Assembly: GCA_021613335.1 (NCBI GenBank)
Contig: JAJTWR010000332.1
Span: 2,635,001 to 2,699,000 of the forward strand
Source of the DNA: Whitmania pigra
Lineage: Eukaryota; Annelida; Clitellata; Hirudinida; Haemopidae
Reading direction: 5' to 3'
DNA length: 64,000 bases
Of the stretch, positions 1-13,217 are shown piece after piece. The notes below the pieces were generated by a model. The model saw nothing but the letters and a program-made list of their open reading frames with translations. It searched no databases and was not told the DNA's origin. Position 1 is the stretch's first letter. Every line of letters starts with the position of its first letter. Position numbers and translations under genes: made by a program.

Positions 1-462
1 TGATTTTTTTTTGGCTATTTGAATATAGTTTTTTGAAAATAAACGAATTCAAACCTGAAAACCTGATCATGGTCTCAACAATTTTTTTAAAATTAATCTC
101 ATAAATTTCCCCCGCAAATTTAAATTACCATAGAAATTAAAGAAATAAATTTCGTGGAAAATGCAAATATTCGCACAAAAATCCTTCAATGCATCCTTCC
201 ATCACCATGGTGAGAAATGAAATTCATTTGTAAAAGTAAAATAGAATTCGTTCGCTTGAATCTGCAATGTTTATGTCAAGTTGTCACTGACGGCAAATAA
301 GTCTGACAGTTTTTGAGATGCAAGTCGATTGTTCAAATGTGGACTCATTAATCTCCAGTTTCAGGTTGGAAGAGGAACTCATCAAGTTCTTTGGAGGACG
401 TCTCGAGAAATTTTTACGGCTGATAAACTGCAGAGAGCTTAAATTGTTTACAGTAAACGATT
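1..462. other. AT-rich sequence, no gene recognised
   Basis: I see no recognisable coding sequence or element here. Short open frames run into the tetranucleotide repeat that follows and have no family resemblance. Confidence 0.5.
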
Positions 463-775
463 GCCATCCATCCATCCATCCATCCATCCATCCATCCATC
501 CATCCATCCATCCATCCATCCATCCATCCATCCATCCATCCATCCATCCATCCATCCCATCCATCCATCCATCCATCCATCCATCCATCCATCCATCCAT
601 CCATCCATCCATCCATCCATCCATCCATCCATCCATCCATCCATCCATCCATCCATCCATCCATCCATCCATCCATCCATCCATCCATCCATCCATCCAT
701 CCATCCATCCATCCATCCATCCATCCATCCATCCATCCATTCATCTATCCATCCATCCATCCATCCGTCCATCCA
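463..775. repeat. (CATC)n tetranucleotide microsatellite
   Basis: About 310 bp of almost uninterrupted CATC units, with one phase slip near 557 and a few substitutions at the right end (tcatctatcc, ccgtcc). The tetranucleotide keeps long frames open on both strands, giving Ile-His-Pro-Ser or Met-Asp-Gly-Trp repeats. These are not genes. Confidence 0.97.
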
Positions 776-2304
776 TGAACAATCACCGTTCGCCTTTTCA
801 TAATTCATTTTATCTTCATGTTTTCTTCTGTTTTTATGTATTTTTAAGAATATTTTTATCGCACTCAACGAATGTGTAGTATAAAATATAAAAGTGCTTT
901 GTATTTAAAAAATATATTTCTTTCAGTTGTATTCCAACTGTTCAGAAATTTTCATTTGTCAATATTTTCAAGTTTTGTAACGTGCCAAGAAAAGAATAAA
1001 TATGCCATTATTTCTTGGGAGGAGATTTTTGACGCTCTCCAAAGTCTTGGAGATTTGCAATCGGATGTTGATCATTGAAATACACAAACATCAAATACAA
1101 AAAACAAAAATGTATACAAATAAAATTAAAATACATAAAATTAAAATAAAGAACATAAAAATATTTCTCCAGAAATGAAAAATCGCAAAATAAAAGATGA
1201 AGAGAAACATTGAAGTCAGTTTGAGTTGATCTACTCTTAAACTAATTTTAAATTAATTTCACTAAAACAAACAGAATGAGAATATTGTTGTTGTTTGTTG
1301 TAGCATGAACTGCATTTCTTGTGGTGAAATAAGGTGCTAATTTGGTGCTAATTGGAGCTAATTTGAAGCTAACTGAGCTTTATGACAGCAGTGTCAGTTG
1401 TCGGAAGAAATGGATGGAACCTGGCTCATTTGCGAAGTAATTAACATTTTATTAGGTAATCAATTAGCATGTTAAATATCAAATTGCAATCAAGCTTATC
1501 GGGTCTTATTCTTTCAGCGAACCAAACTGACCACTAACACAAAGATGGTGATGATGTCGATATCTTGGAACTTGTTATTTTTCATAGCGTTATTCAATTA
1601 AAAGATAAATACCGTAAATATCAGTGCAAACAAAAAATGAAAAATGACTTTCCCAACGGAAAGATAATTTCTCATTTGATCAATGATTTCCTTCTCAAAC
1701 TGTTCCCTTTTTGATAACTTGCTGCTAATGTGAATGAATGAATGGATGGATTGGTGCATGAGTGAATGGTTCGATGCACAGGTGAATGGATAGATTGGTG
1801 GATGAGTTGATGAAAGCCAAATGGGGAAAGGATTATTTTTTAGAAATCATTCTAAATAAATTACCAGCAATATTTGCATAAAAGTGGAGCTATGGCAGAT
1901 TTGGGAGTTATTTTATGGCCAGGAACTGCATTTTTGTATTTCTAGCGGAGTTTGTGATGACGGGAATGTTGAATTGTTGCCGCATCATTTGTCGAAACAA
2001 TTTTCATTCCTTCCATGCAATTCCACTCTATTTAATCATTTTTATATGAATTAACTTTCAACTGAATGTTTATTACGTAGAGGGCCGATGTTCAATGAGA
2101 CATGACAACAAATGCAGCGGGAAATGAAGTCTCTCGAGTAATCAGACTTTAAAAAAGAATTTCAAATGCTAGGTTTGCATTTCATTGCCTTAATAAACAT
2201 TAAAATTTCAAATAAAAATATGTTATGTTAAAAATTAAAAATATGTTCAAAATATGCATTTAGGTCAACGCTGTAATTTTAAATCACATTAATAATCACG
2301 TCAC
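776..2304. other. AT-rich non-coding stretch, probably carboxypeptidase intron
   Basis: No recognisable coding exon on either strand. A degenerate GAAT/GGAT repeat occupies about 1728-1815. Because the carboxypeptidase exon at 2305-2406 ends in a splice donor and no catalytic-domain exon is visible below it, this stretch is most simply part of that gene's next intron. Confidence 0.4.
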
Positions 2305-3116
2305 CTTGAGCAAATGTATGTCTCTACGCTCGAATGTTTGTCCAAGGCTCTCAAGCGAAACATGATCTGGATAAGCAATTGTGAGGTTCTTCAGCCACGA
2401 CGTGAGCTGAAAAATAGTTTATGGCGTTGCTTTGAAAATATCGTGATCGCATTTAATCGTATTTCTTTTTAAAACATTTTATTCAATGCAGGTATGTGAT
2501 TGATTGAACAGTTTTAAACGATTAATTTTATTAATTCAAATTTATATTCTATGCGAACAACATAAAATATGTAAAAGATTCTGCGGCAGATGTTTTACGC
2601 AAATAAATCATCAGTACATCCCCCGACTATCATGAATATATCCACAGTTATTCCTGAAATATCTCGGGGAAAATATCCTAGAAAATTCTGACACCAGCTG
2701 ACCTATGACCTCATGTCACTGACCTCCTCATAAGTGGGGTAAAAACCCAGGAGGGCTTCTCTCAGGTCATCAGTTGATCTTTTTCTTCTCCTTCGTTCGT
2801 TGTTTCCTTCCTTCTCCTCATCCATCAATCTGTAACGAGTATTTCATATTTAATAATTAATAATTAATAATGCTACTTTATTAAGATTATAGCAATAATA
2901 AGCTCATAATTAATTTAAATTAATAAAACACGGAAATAATAAAAAGAACTTTCGATACCTTTTAAGGTTTCCAACAAGAATTTCAAATTGCAGACCCGAT
3001 GAGGTAAGTTCTGCTTTGACATTTTCAATCACGTGACTCACCACGTGAACGTGCACAACTTTTCCATCTTTTGAGACGTCAGACACCTCGAGTGGGCGTG
3101 TCTTCCAAAGGAAAAC
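2305..3116 (-). CDS. Secreted M14 (A-type) metallocarboxypeptidase, partial: propeptide and start of catalytic domain
   Basis: Three exons on the minus strand, 3116-2959, 2829-2724 and 2406-2305, join in phase (2, 0, 0) with GT donors and AG acceptors. The first encodes the M14 activation-peptide fold (VFLWKT...VHVHVVSHVIENVKAEL...LQFEILVGNLK). The second carries a basic processing site (RRRRKRS) followed by FYPTYEE. The third reads LTSWLKNL...HVSLESLGQTFERRDIHLLK, the usual start of the catalytic domain. Family members are digestive or regulatory zinc exopeptidases secreted as zymogens. The signal-peptide exon upstream and the zinc-binding HxxE exons downstream were not found, so the gene is incomplete here. 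The tetrabasic site suggests activation by a furin-like or trypsin-like protease, which is inference. Confidence 0.8.
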
Positions 3117-3256
3117 CTTCAAAAAGGAGGAGGGACTTCAAACAGTTCAATCATTCATTTTTAAGTTTAAAAATACAATGATTATTATTGCTGACCGTAT
3201 TAGCATTTGACAAGCTTAAGTTATTTAACATCGTTTTTTGTCTTTACCATTTTTAT

Positions 3257-3507
<251 letters not shown>

Positions 3508-3905
3508 ACCTTTTCTTTGTGCCTCGAAAATATCCTTCTCAGTTTAATTCCGTCTTTTGCATTTAAAAGTTTGATTGACAGAACTTGATCCCTAGTTAGC
3601 ATAACGTAATCAAATCAGATAAAATGATTTGTATATATTAAAATATTTAAAAGATAAACACACCAATGATGTGATGACACGTTTCATGCATTTGCTTATT
3701 TGTTTTATAGTTGTTATTTTGATAACAAAAGAGAATTATTTATAATTTGTAATTATTAAATTAATAATACGTAATAATAAACATTTTGCAACAAAAATTG
3801 AAATAACACTGAGATTTAAAGTATCAACATCCTTTGATGTTTAAACTTAAATAATTATTATTCATGATATTCATTCGATTAATAATTTAAATAAATAAAT
3901 TAATA

Positions 3906-4770
3906 ATTTTTTTTTTTATTTTTTTTTTTTATTTATTTAAAGACACGAACGAAGGGCCGAAGCCTCTAACACGATCGAAAAATAAACTTAAACGCGAAAA
4001 CTAAGTTCGTCATCGCTCGGGCAGATCTAGTCTGAGAAATCGAAAGCGAGGAGAAAAAGTTTAATAGGAGGTAATAAATTTTCAAAGTTCTTGGAATCTG
4101 AGGTAGGGATTAAGATTTAGTTTACAGATTTCAGAATTAAATCGGTTTGTTGTTGAGGAATTGACGATATGAGCTGGCAGGGAGTTCCAGGATCGGACAA
4201 TGCGGTTAGAGAAAAAGTGTTTAGATATTTCACATCGGGATTTTCTTGTCCTGAGTTTGTGGTTATGGCCTCTGGTCCTAGTGTAAGTTGATTTAATAAG
4301 AGTAGTGGAAATGTTGCTGTGGATAAAGCCATTTTGTAGCTTGTAACAGAGAGTGAGATCGGCCAGTAGTCGACGCTTTTCCAATGTTGGTAGTTTAAGT
4401 GTCTTTAGTCTTTGTAGATATGGGTACTGGGCAAGTGTGGGAATGGCCTTTGTGTATCTTTTTTGAATTTTCTCTATTCTGTCAATGAGTAGTTTTTTAT
4501 GAGGATTCCAAACGGGAGAGCTGTATTCCAATATTGGTCTAACGTAAGTACAAAATGCTTTTTTAAGGATATCTGGGTCTCTAGAGGAAAAAGATGCAAG
4601 AATCAATTTGGATATTATGGCTGCTTTCCTGGTGATGTTGTCGATGTGATGGACGAATTTGAGGGAGGAATCAATAAGCACTCCCAGATCTCGGATCGTG
4701 CCAACTCTCGACAGTCTGTGGTTATTGATCCAAAATTCACATGGGTTGAAATTTTTATAATAAATAATTA
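3906..4770 (-). mobile_element. 5'-truncated LINE (Jockey/CR1-type), 3' end of the reverse transcriptase ORF
   Basis: The minus strand encodes about 225 residues of the C-terminal part of a non-LTR retrotransposon ORF2, open without a stop from about 4768 to 4082. Visible family features are LGVLIDSSLKF, YVRPILEYSSPVWNPH, IEKIQKRYTK and LPTLEKRRL, then RSWNSLPAHIV near the end. An oligo-A tail (T-runs at 3909-3940 on the plus strand) closes the 3' UTR. Catalytic RT motifs and the endonuclease are absent, the usual result of incomplete reverse transcription. The long intact frame suggests a relatively recent insertion. Confidence 0.85.
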
Positions 4771-5014
4771 ATATTAAATATTAAATAATTAATATTCATG
4801 AATTTTTTGATCAACCAACCAAAGGAAAGAACATTAAATACTCGTTTTGTTTGTAAAAGTTCATGTTTTTTATTTGCTTTACAAAGAAACAATAGTTAAT
4901 ATAAAGCCTAATTAAATACTTTTATTTAATTAATTACTTGTCTTATATCATTTTGTATAGAAATTGTGAATTTGTATGAGGATTTATATTTTAATTTTTT
5001 TTCATTTTTATTTG

Positions 5015-5966
5015 CAGTAAAAACTGCCAACAAGAACATGATTGTGAAAAACTGCGTCTAGGAACGTTTTTCAAGAAGGGATTTTTTTTTGACGCGCAGA
5101 TACATTTCTAAATTATGAACCTGTCAAACTTTACTAAAAGCAAGCTTGAAATGGTTCCAAAACGGTGCCTATAGGCACATTTTGTTTTTATATATAAAAT
5201 TTTTTAAGTTAAATTTATAAATAAAAAAGTGGGTGATAAAGCATCTTTAGATTTGTGCTTATATTAGATTTCAAACTTCGCTCTTGTTTAAATGACTTTT
5301 GATCGATTTTATACGGATTGTTAGTGCTGGATTCTCAGAAAACAATGTTTGCCATTGGAAAAAAATTGAAGCAATTTCTGCTTGTAAAAGAACTAATTCT
5401 ACCTCACAATTTAGCATAAAATTCAAATTTATCTGACATGAGATATCGAACATCATCGCAAGGAAAGAAGAGATTAAAATGAAATGGAAAAACAGAAGAA
5501 GTCAAAGCAAACGAGTAAAGATTTTAAGGAAGTCAATGTCAAAGTGTTTGAATGGTTCTGCATAGCTCGCTCCAAGAACTTACCAGTGACAGGCTCATTG
5601 TTAAAAGGCAGTTGTAATGATTATATAATGCTTGCGAATTCTTCCTGAAATTGCATATGACAATATACAATGATCATCATTGAATGATGCTTGTGTCAAT
5701 GTCACCTTACATCAGCAAGATCTGGAATATAAAGTTAAAGAACACAAAAAGAATCAAACTAATAACAAAATTGTCTTTAACAAATTGTAATATTGAGTAT
5801 TTTCTTCTTAAATCTTGTCTACAAATGTGATAAATTGTCTTCTATTTATCACTTTCTATGGGTTTACTATCTTCTATGGTTTAACATAGACACCTTGATA
5901 TAGCACAAAACCGCTCATAGGGTCATTTTTTTGCTGACATGTTAAACTGTCCCTAAGTTTTTACTG
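5015..5966. mobile_element. Non-autonomous pogo/Tigger-like element, copy 1
   Basis: A 952-bp element bounded by imperfect inverted repeats, CAGTAAAAACTGCC at the left and ...TTTTTACTG at the right. A second copy (58874-59679) shares long near-identical blocks, including one centred on 5130-5350. No intact transposase is visible; a 61-codon open frame on the minus strand is not recognisable. TIRs beginning CAGT with TA targets are typical of the pogo/Tigger branch of Tc1/mariner, but the flanking TA is mutated here and is clear only in copy 2. Confidence 0.75.
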
Positions 5967-7065
5967 TTTTTCGGAGGAAAGGTGGGGGTTTTTTATGAAA
6001 CAACGATGGATGCAGCACAGGTTTTACTCAGATGAATGCCTCAGTGCTCTGTGGTTTGAGAGATCCACAGACCACTGCGTCCTCACCGCTTTCTTGGCGC
6101 GAAATGCATAAGATGAATGAGATGCATGAAATGCATGAGATGGCAGTATCAAGAAGCAACTCAAACGAATCTTGTTGAGGGTTAAAAAAATGACCTTAAA
6201 TTGTGCCGATCTTATTTGTAAGTGAACTGGGAGGATGCTTAGGGTAACACTGCTACCACGGATCTCACAGACAAAAAACAAAATTGGTGCATTTTTTCAT
6301 TTAAATATTTTATAGTAATCAATAGCAATTTAAAAGTCATTCGAATAGCGAACCTATTTAAACATCAATTTTAAATTTTTCAAAAGATTTCCGATGGCGA
6401 TGCAATCGGAAACTTTCTTATGTTAAGCATTAACTTTAACTTAATAAGAACTTGAATAACAATAATTCTAATAATTAAATATTTTTCATATTTATTTATT
6501 TTTATAATTTTATACATACATTTGTTTTACTTTATGTGTTCTGAGTACCTTGTTTATTTTTTATTGTTTATCGGTTTGAATGTCTTCTGAATGTGCGAAA
6601 AGAGAATTTTTATAGTTTTAAGATTTTCTTAAATTGATGCATTTCAATATTAATTTATGTATGTCACATTACATTGCATTAATGAAGTTTATAAAAAATG
6701 CACTCAACCTCGTATTTTTGGTAGAAACTTTAATATTTAAACTTTTATATTTAACTAATTATTATTGTATTATTTTTGTAAAATTTATTTTTATTTCGTG
6801 AATTTTAATATTTATGTTTTGCATTTATTAATTATACAATTATAATTATATATATTGAGAATTAAAAATTAAAAACAATTAAAAAGTAATATTTTGCCAA
6901 TTTGCATACAGTTGATGTTTTGAGATGATATACTTTACAATTCACAGCAAACGAGTTTACAAACACAACTACCGAATTGGTTGATACGTTCAAGTTAGAA
7001 CTAGCTGCAGATGTCTCATGAATTGTAGACTTAGAGAAGCGGGGTCATATCCGAATGAGGAATTT
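5967..7065. other. AT-rich intergenic stretch, nothing recognised
   Basis: Only short unrelated open frames are present. The 85-codon minus-strand frame at 6024-6281 has no family features or plausible gene structure. Confidence 0.4.
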
Positions 7066-7154
7066 TCTGATGATGATGATGATGATGAGATGATGATGAT
7101 GATGATGAGATGATGATGATGATGAGATGATGATGATGATGATGATGATGATGG
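7066..7154. repeat. (GAT)n microsatellite
   Basis: Runs of GATGAT separated by GAGAT interruptions. Confidence 0.9.
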
Positions 7155-7715
7155 TCAGTAGGTGCAGTGCAAGTTCTTTATCAAAGAAACTCATAAAGGT
7201 CAGACTTTGCACGTAGATGCGCAATAATCGTTTGACTCAACTACCTGATGATCATGGACTCTGACTTTCTGAGTGATATCAACTTTGAGGACCGGATAAC
7301 TGAGTTGACGAAGATGAAAGCACTGAAAGTAGTAACTACTGTAACTAATTCCATGTCAACGTGGAGCGAGAAAACTTTTTAATTAGTTAATTTTATTTGG
7401 CTCGGTCAGAGGTATCACACTGACAACGCCGTGTACAAAGCTTAGTTCTGCCGGGTCGTGCACGCTCCATATGCGATTGCAATAAGTGTATAGTAATTAC
7501 TCGGAAATGTAATTTGTAATTTTTTCTGTGATTAATGGAGGACCATCCGCTGTGGCACATCAAGATTAAATCCAAGATTGAATGGATGGGACATTTTGAT
7601 TGAGGCATTGGAAAAGATGTAATTGCTTCAATGAGAATGTCGAAGTCACTTCACACAATGTTGTTGCTCTCTTCAAGGGGATAATCTCGAGTGAAAATAA
7701 AAAGCCTTCGACATC

Positions 7716-7848
7716 GAGAAGACAATGACGAGAGTGATGACGATGACGCTGATATTGACATTGATGACGATGACGATGAAGGTGATGACGATGAGGTGCC
7801 GATAGCAGTGAGATAACGATGATAACGAGATGATGACTGCTGACGATG
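7716..7848. repeat. Degenerate GAT/GAC trinucleotide repeat
   Basis: Imperfect GATGAC-rich tract. The overlapping His-rich open frame on the minus strand is a product of the repeat. Confidence 0.7.
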
Positions 7849-8790
7849 TGCATGTGACCTCCCTTAAAGTCCATTCACCAATTCACGGAGAAAGACTCAA
7901 AGGAAATAAAGATTTATATTATCAAACCTAATTTAATTTTCCTTGAAAAATAACGTATTACTGATAATAATAATAAGTGTTTTATTAGTATTTAGATTAA
8001 CTTTACTAAAAATAACATCGCTGCATGTCAAAAGCATTTGAAAATGTTTTTTATTCAATGCCAACCAACGTACGATGTTTGCAGGTCGTGATACATGCGA
8101 CACTCATGTTTTATTATCATAATATTTTTATTTCGTATCATATTTAGACCAATAATTGCCATGATTTATATGAGGGAAATATCAGTTTCAGCAAGTGTTT
8201 TTAGAAATCTATTTGTGATAAATCTGATTGCGACATTTTGAATTTTTACTGAATTTAAAAGTTTGTGACACAAATCTATAAAAAGAAACTGCAAAACGTA
8301 TTCGGACGAAACTTATATTATATTTAGATAATGATAGTTTACACAAATTCTTGAAATATTGCTGATCAAATATGCTTAGTTTTAAAAATATTTAATCTAC
8401 AAAATTCCACTTTTTCTGAGTTAAAACCAAGAATCATAAGATATTAATTTTTAAATTATTGATTAGATTAATGTTAGGTAAACAAATCTTCCAAAAATAA
8501 TTGCTCCATTTAATTTACAGCAAGAGTTACGACATATTATATATGGCTGATTTTCTAAAAAATCAAAATTTGAAAAGTAGGGCAGCCTCATAAAAATGGC
8601 AATGTCTTTTAAAATACAGCCATATCTAATCAATATTTTGTATTTCCTCATTATGTAGACCACTGTTTGTTGTTAAAATATAAAATTAGTACATATATAA
8701 TGATGCTTTGATTTGACTCTTATGGCCTTTATAACCTGGATACAGGTTATAAAAAAAAACTTTTCTAAAAAGATTTCAACATAAAAAAAA
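7849..8790. other. AT-rich stretch, nothing recognised
   Basis: No coding exon or element could be supported between the trinucleotide repeat and the Tc1 remnant. Confidence 0.4.
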
Positions 8791-8975
8791 ATTGAAAGGA
8801 TTGGCCTGCATTATCCCCGGACCTCAACCCAATTGAAAACATTTGGTGAAAGATTGTTAATCAAATGCATGGAGATGGAAAAACATATTTGATAAATGGA
8901 GTTGGAAAGTTGCATAATAAGGGCATGCAATAGCCTGGGAAAAGATTATCCAAAAACAATTCTTAAATAATAAAG
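8791..8975 (+). pseudogene. Tc1/mariner transposase remnant (C-terminal DDE region)
   Basis: The plus strand reads DWPALSPDLNPIENIW followed by a stop, then KIVNQMHGDGKTYL, with another stop about 30 codons later. The SPDLNPIENIW block is the hallmark segment of Tc1-family transposases around the second and third catalytic acids. Upstream catalytic segments are not recognisable and two in-frame stops show that it is dead. Confidence 0.8.
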
Positions 8976-9577
8976 GAAAACATGTTTAAAACTCAAAAAA
9001 AGGAATACGCTTTTAATTGCAAAAAGTTATCGTTTGAATTAAGCTTAAAAGTTCAAAATTTGATAACTTTTAAATTTGGTTTAATGCATAAAATGAATTT
9101 TTCCCAAGTGTTTATAACTTTCTTCCACGGTCTAAACTCCAGTTCGTCTTCAATTACATCATCTCTTTAACCCAGTTAAATATTCGATTAGTGAATTTTT
9201 GTCAAAATGAACTTAGAAATCCTCTTCTCTGAAGTGTTTGCATATTGTAGACTGGTTCAAATACAAATTCAGATTTTTCTGAAGAGCACGTTCTTTTGGA
9301 AGGTTCATGGAGACGGATTCGCTTTTAACAATGATCAAGTTTTCAGGTCTGGCATGCAATTCGTTCCACATTTTCATGAAACTTCCAAAAAACATCTCTG
9401 GAATGTTCAGATAATGACTTATTATCAGAAATTGAGCGTACAAGTTGGCTCAGAGGGTTCCTGCGGACGAAGGTAAACGCGGTGCTAGAACAATTTGTCG
9501 CAGGACAGCTACGGAAACAGTCTTCACTGGAGGATGGTCAGTAATTAAACAAGTGACAATTTGAGACAGTACTAATT

Positions 9578-9720
9578 AACAGTGATGGGCTTTATTTTTA
9601 ACTACTTTTTAAATAAGTAGTTAGTAACAATTCCTTAACTACTTGCATAGTAGTTAACTACTTTTTTAACTACTTTTCCGTTGACATTTGATAAAATTAA
9701 TTTTCTGGACAATTGAACAA
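9578..9720 (+). mobile_element. hAT-like terminal sequence (left end only)
   Basis: It begins CAGTGATGGGC, the same terminus as the complete element at 15417, and continues with repeated TAACTACTTTTT/AAGTAGTTA blocks like many hAT subterminal regions. No matching right end was found nearby, so it is an isolated end or a truncated copy. Confidence 0.5.
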
Positions 9721-9721
9721 A

Positions 9722-9857
9722 ACATAATAATAATAATAATAATTATTAATTATAATAATAATAATAATTATTAATTATAATATTATTAATTATAATATTA
9801 TTATTATTATATTATTATTATTATATTATTATTATTATTATATTATTATTATTATTA

Positions 9858-9897
<40 letters not shown>
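9722..9897. repeat. TAA/ATT microsatellite
   Basis: TAA units switch to ATT units through AATTATTAATTATAAT junctions, forming an inverted-repeat arrangement of the same trinucleotide. Confidence 0.9.
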
Positions 9898-10059
9898 CTC
9901 GTTTAATGTCTTTATTTGTCTTTTCTCCAGATCATTAAAGAGGTTTTAATCCTAGCTAAAATAAAGCTGAATAACAAACTTCATAAAAGCCAAATTGATA
10001 TTTAACATTGTTTATCCAGACTTTATGACCCCTGTCCTGGACAGGAAATCACATCATTG

Positions 10060-10232
10060 GCAAGCAGGTTGGCCGAGCGGGTTGCATTCCTGCATGAGGC
10101 GATAAAACAGTAATTATGTTTTTTTGGGTGTCGTGTTCGCAACCCAGCCTCTACTGCCAGAGAGCGCCCTCGGATAGTGGCGTTACATAACTGGTGGATC
10201 GATTAAAAAGGCATTAAAAAGTCGAATAAATA
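10060..10232 (+). mobile_element. tRNA-derived SINE, family A
   Basis: A pol III-like head contains an A-box-like TGGCCGAGCGGGTT and a B-box-like GTGTTCGCAACCC followed by agcctctactgccag. The tail shows TAACTGGTGGATCGATTAAAA. The head and the GTGTCGTGTTCGYAACCCAGCC block recur at 60065-60235 (opposite strand), with related copies at 18000, 33565, 45025 and 62310. Confidence 0.7.
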
Positions 10233-10800
10233 GAAATACACATACCACCCTTAATTATTAATAAGTCTCTTAACAAAACATCAAATGGATTTTTTACTGA
10301 AATGTTCATATTGAAGTTTACTATACAAACCTATTTGAAATATTAAATTAGTGGAGACACAAAATAATTAAAACATTGAGCAAATGTGTTGGTAGTTTTA
10401 AGATAACAGGACAAATTGTAAGATTCTTGAAGTATCGCCTACCAACAGCAAACCTAATATTTTGAACAACAATTTAAAGAACGAATTTATTTTCCATTCT
10501 ATTTCCGACCATCTTTTTAATTAGCATCTATTGGACTGACCTTTCGAAAGTGTGATCACTATCTGACCTTTGACCTGACGACCTTGACATTAACATTACC
10601 ATGACTAAGAAACACAACGTCTTGGTCCGATTATTTGACATGTTGCTTGGCAGAGATGACAATAACTTTCGACAAGTTAATCTGATAAACGATTGATAAA
10701 TGTTTTGCTGATAATAATAGCGGTAACGAAATCGTTATAATTATAATGTTGTATTTAAAATAATTATAATGTATTAACTACTTAGTTATTGTGTTGTAAC

Positions 10801-11582
10801 CACAGTCGAACTCGGTTATGTCGCCGGCCTAGGGGTTTGCCAAAGGGCGAGATAACCGAAAATCATTATTGCGGCTGTATATTAACATGTGCTTGAAATT
10901 GTTTTATGTACATAATGTTCATTGATAAGTGAGAATGTAAGTGTTTTTGATTTTTTTTATGCAATAGCAATTGATATTTGATATTGATAGCAGCATTATG
11001 TACTTACATGTTTGCTAACAACAAAAGACAAAACATACAGCAGGGATTTATCGATTACCTATAAGAACCTTCACCGATTCTCAATACAAACCTTTATAAT
11101 TATTTTTTCCTGTATTTTAAACACAAAGATCGTTCACAAAATTGTTGCTCGCGAATTTGTGAACCTTTGTAGTACTGCATCGTCAATAACTTTTTGCTCA
11201 GACACTTTAAGTTATGTATTGCTGGATCAAAGACAGACTTCTCGTACATTTGCCTTTCATTCTGAAATGATGTTTGCTGGAATGCCATGCTGACGACAAA
11301 GGTCTGTTAGTTTTATTCCTTGTTCTAGTTGCGGTATGTTTTCACAATTTTTCCTATTGACAGATTGTCCAGTTTTTGGGGCAAAACAAATAAACAGAAT
11401 AGCTATAGAGTGTTACCCCTCAGACATAATCAGTAAGAGTGAATTTGGTTCGGCAACATAAATTAATCGATATAACCGATGAGAAAATGCTTCTATAAAG
11501 AAATATTTTTGGCGGTTCCACTTCAAAAATAAATAGGAAGGGCGAGTTAACCGAGGTCGAGATAAATGGGCTCAACAGTGTA
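10801..11582 (-). mobile_element. Decayed pogo/Tigger-like transposon, copy A, with transposase N-terminal remnant
   Basis: The ends are imperfect inverted repeats: left CAGTCGAACTCGGTTATGTC, right (reverse complement) CACTGTTGAGCCCATTTATC, next to TA. On the minus strand broken frames read LCRQHGIPANIISE and later VIDDAVLQRFTNSRATIL, the start of a pogo-family HTH/CENP-B-like DNA-binding domain. The DDE domain is missing. The element is an internally deleted, frameshifted relic, and copies at 14376 and 18694 share its sequence. Confidence 0.75.
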
Positions 11583-12177
11583 CTATTTACAATGATGTAA
11601 TTGCAATAATTTTATTGTTAATATTAATTGACTCAGTGCTTAACGTAATATTAATGATGCCAATAGCAACAATGACATTGCAATAAAATCGTCATAATAT
11701 TCTGGATTCGAACAACTTATTATTGAGACAATAATGGACCTGAGGACATTATATCGTTTGGTCGAATAAATTTAACGCAACAATAATTACAAAGTTATAA
11801 TATAATTTCTTGTATTATTTATTAAGATAAATAAAAAGTGAATTTATTTAGTATTTATTTGTTATTATAATAAAATATTAACTTAATGAGATTGAATTTA
11901 AAATTATAATTATATTATTTTTTTAAAAAGCTCACTTTGATAGCGACGATCCTCGGAACTCAGGTGAAAACTCAGTTGTGAATGATTTGCAAAATTGTTG
12001 CCTGATGAAAAATTAATTTTTAAAGGAGTAAGGCATGATTTGAAGACTGAAATAGTTCGTCGAAGATGTTCAATGTTCCCATTATTTCGGCTCAGTTTTT
12101 CTGAATTCTTCTTTTAAGCTGAACAATGGTAGTCTCCTTAATTGAAATCGTGGTTTCGACCAGTACACTAGGATTTG

Positions 12178-12215
<38 letters not shown>

Positions 12216-13087
12216 TAGTGGTGATGGTAGCGACGATTATGATAGTAATGGCAATAGCGATGACGATACTAGTTTGCCTACGAACAAATTAAAAATGTTA
12301 ATTATAAAAATTATAACTTACCAAGTTATGAATGATACTGATAGTTCAAAGTTGTACATAAAATTACTAGAATTATTCACAAATATTGCATATAAAGCAA
12401 TTACAGAGACTAGGAAATATTTTGTTTCACATCGACAGAAAATACAAAGCAATAACAAACTGGCCACAAATGATTACAATGTCCTCAGCAGATCAAACTA
12501 CATAACTATTATCAGGATTACCACTCTTTATGTAGCGCTTATTCTTTGAAATTCTATCTTTCCGTACAATAGGCATAATCCCTGGAGTTAATTTGTATTT
12601 AAGAGATGGAAATGCGTGAAATTTATTTTAAACTTTAAAATTAAATATTCATATTTTATTTAAAATTTGTATTTTTTTGTAAAAATAAATCAGTATTTGT
12701 GTATTTGTACATGTATTTGTGTATAAACATAGTGAGCTACCGTGGACAAAATATTCTCAATTATTTGTTTTGTTTAAAATTACGACACAACTGGCAGATA
12801 AAAATTTTTGAAAAACAAAAAAAAGATGAAAGAATACCGACTGATGGATTGATTTAATGGAGGAATGAGGAACGTGTGTTTGTCCTCAGCGGAAGGATCG
12901 GTGTGCCTCACGCAACTATTTAAAGGCGAGAAAGTGTTTCTTAGGAAACCTGAGGTTGACTCATGTCTCGTTCAACTTCCATTTTACAATTTCATCGAAT
13001 TTTTCTATTTATTCCAATTGCTTCGAGAAACCTAGTCGAATAATGTCAGCCTCGCATGTCAATATAACAATAGACATAGTAAGAAAA
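11583..13087. other. AT-rich stretch with a short (GAT)n tract
   Basis: A (GAT)n tract lies at about 12177-12213. A 91-codon plus-strand frame at 12274-12549 is not recognisable and has no exon context. Nothing else could be supported. Confidence 0.4.
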
Positions 13088-13217
13088 TATTACGACAATC
13101 GATTAATAATAAAGTAACAATATCCTTAAATATTAGGACAACCGATTAATAATAAAGTAACAATATCCTTAAATATTATGACAATCGATTAATAATAAAG
13201 TAACAATATCCTTAAAT
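13088..13217. repeat. Tandem repeat, 3 copies of a 43-bp unit
   Basis: The block GACAATCGATTAATAATAAA recurs at about 13094, 13137 and 13180 with only a few differences, giving a period of 43 bp. Confidence 0.9.

Noticed and set aside
284..868. Long open frames over the CATC repeat on both strands
   Set aside because: Created by a stop-free tetranucleotide; periodic four-residue peptides with no other sequence support.
872..1078. 68-codon plus frame as a carboxypeptidase or other exon
   Set aside because: Wrong strand for the carboxypeptidase and no recognisable motif.
9207..9476. 89-codon plus and 76-codon minus frames as genes or transposase N-terminus
   Set aside because: Neither shows recognisable motifs; the location next to a Tc1 remnant is suggestive only.
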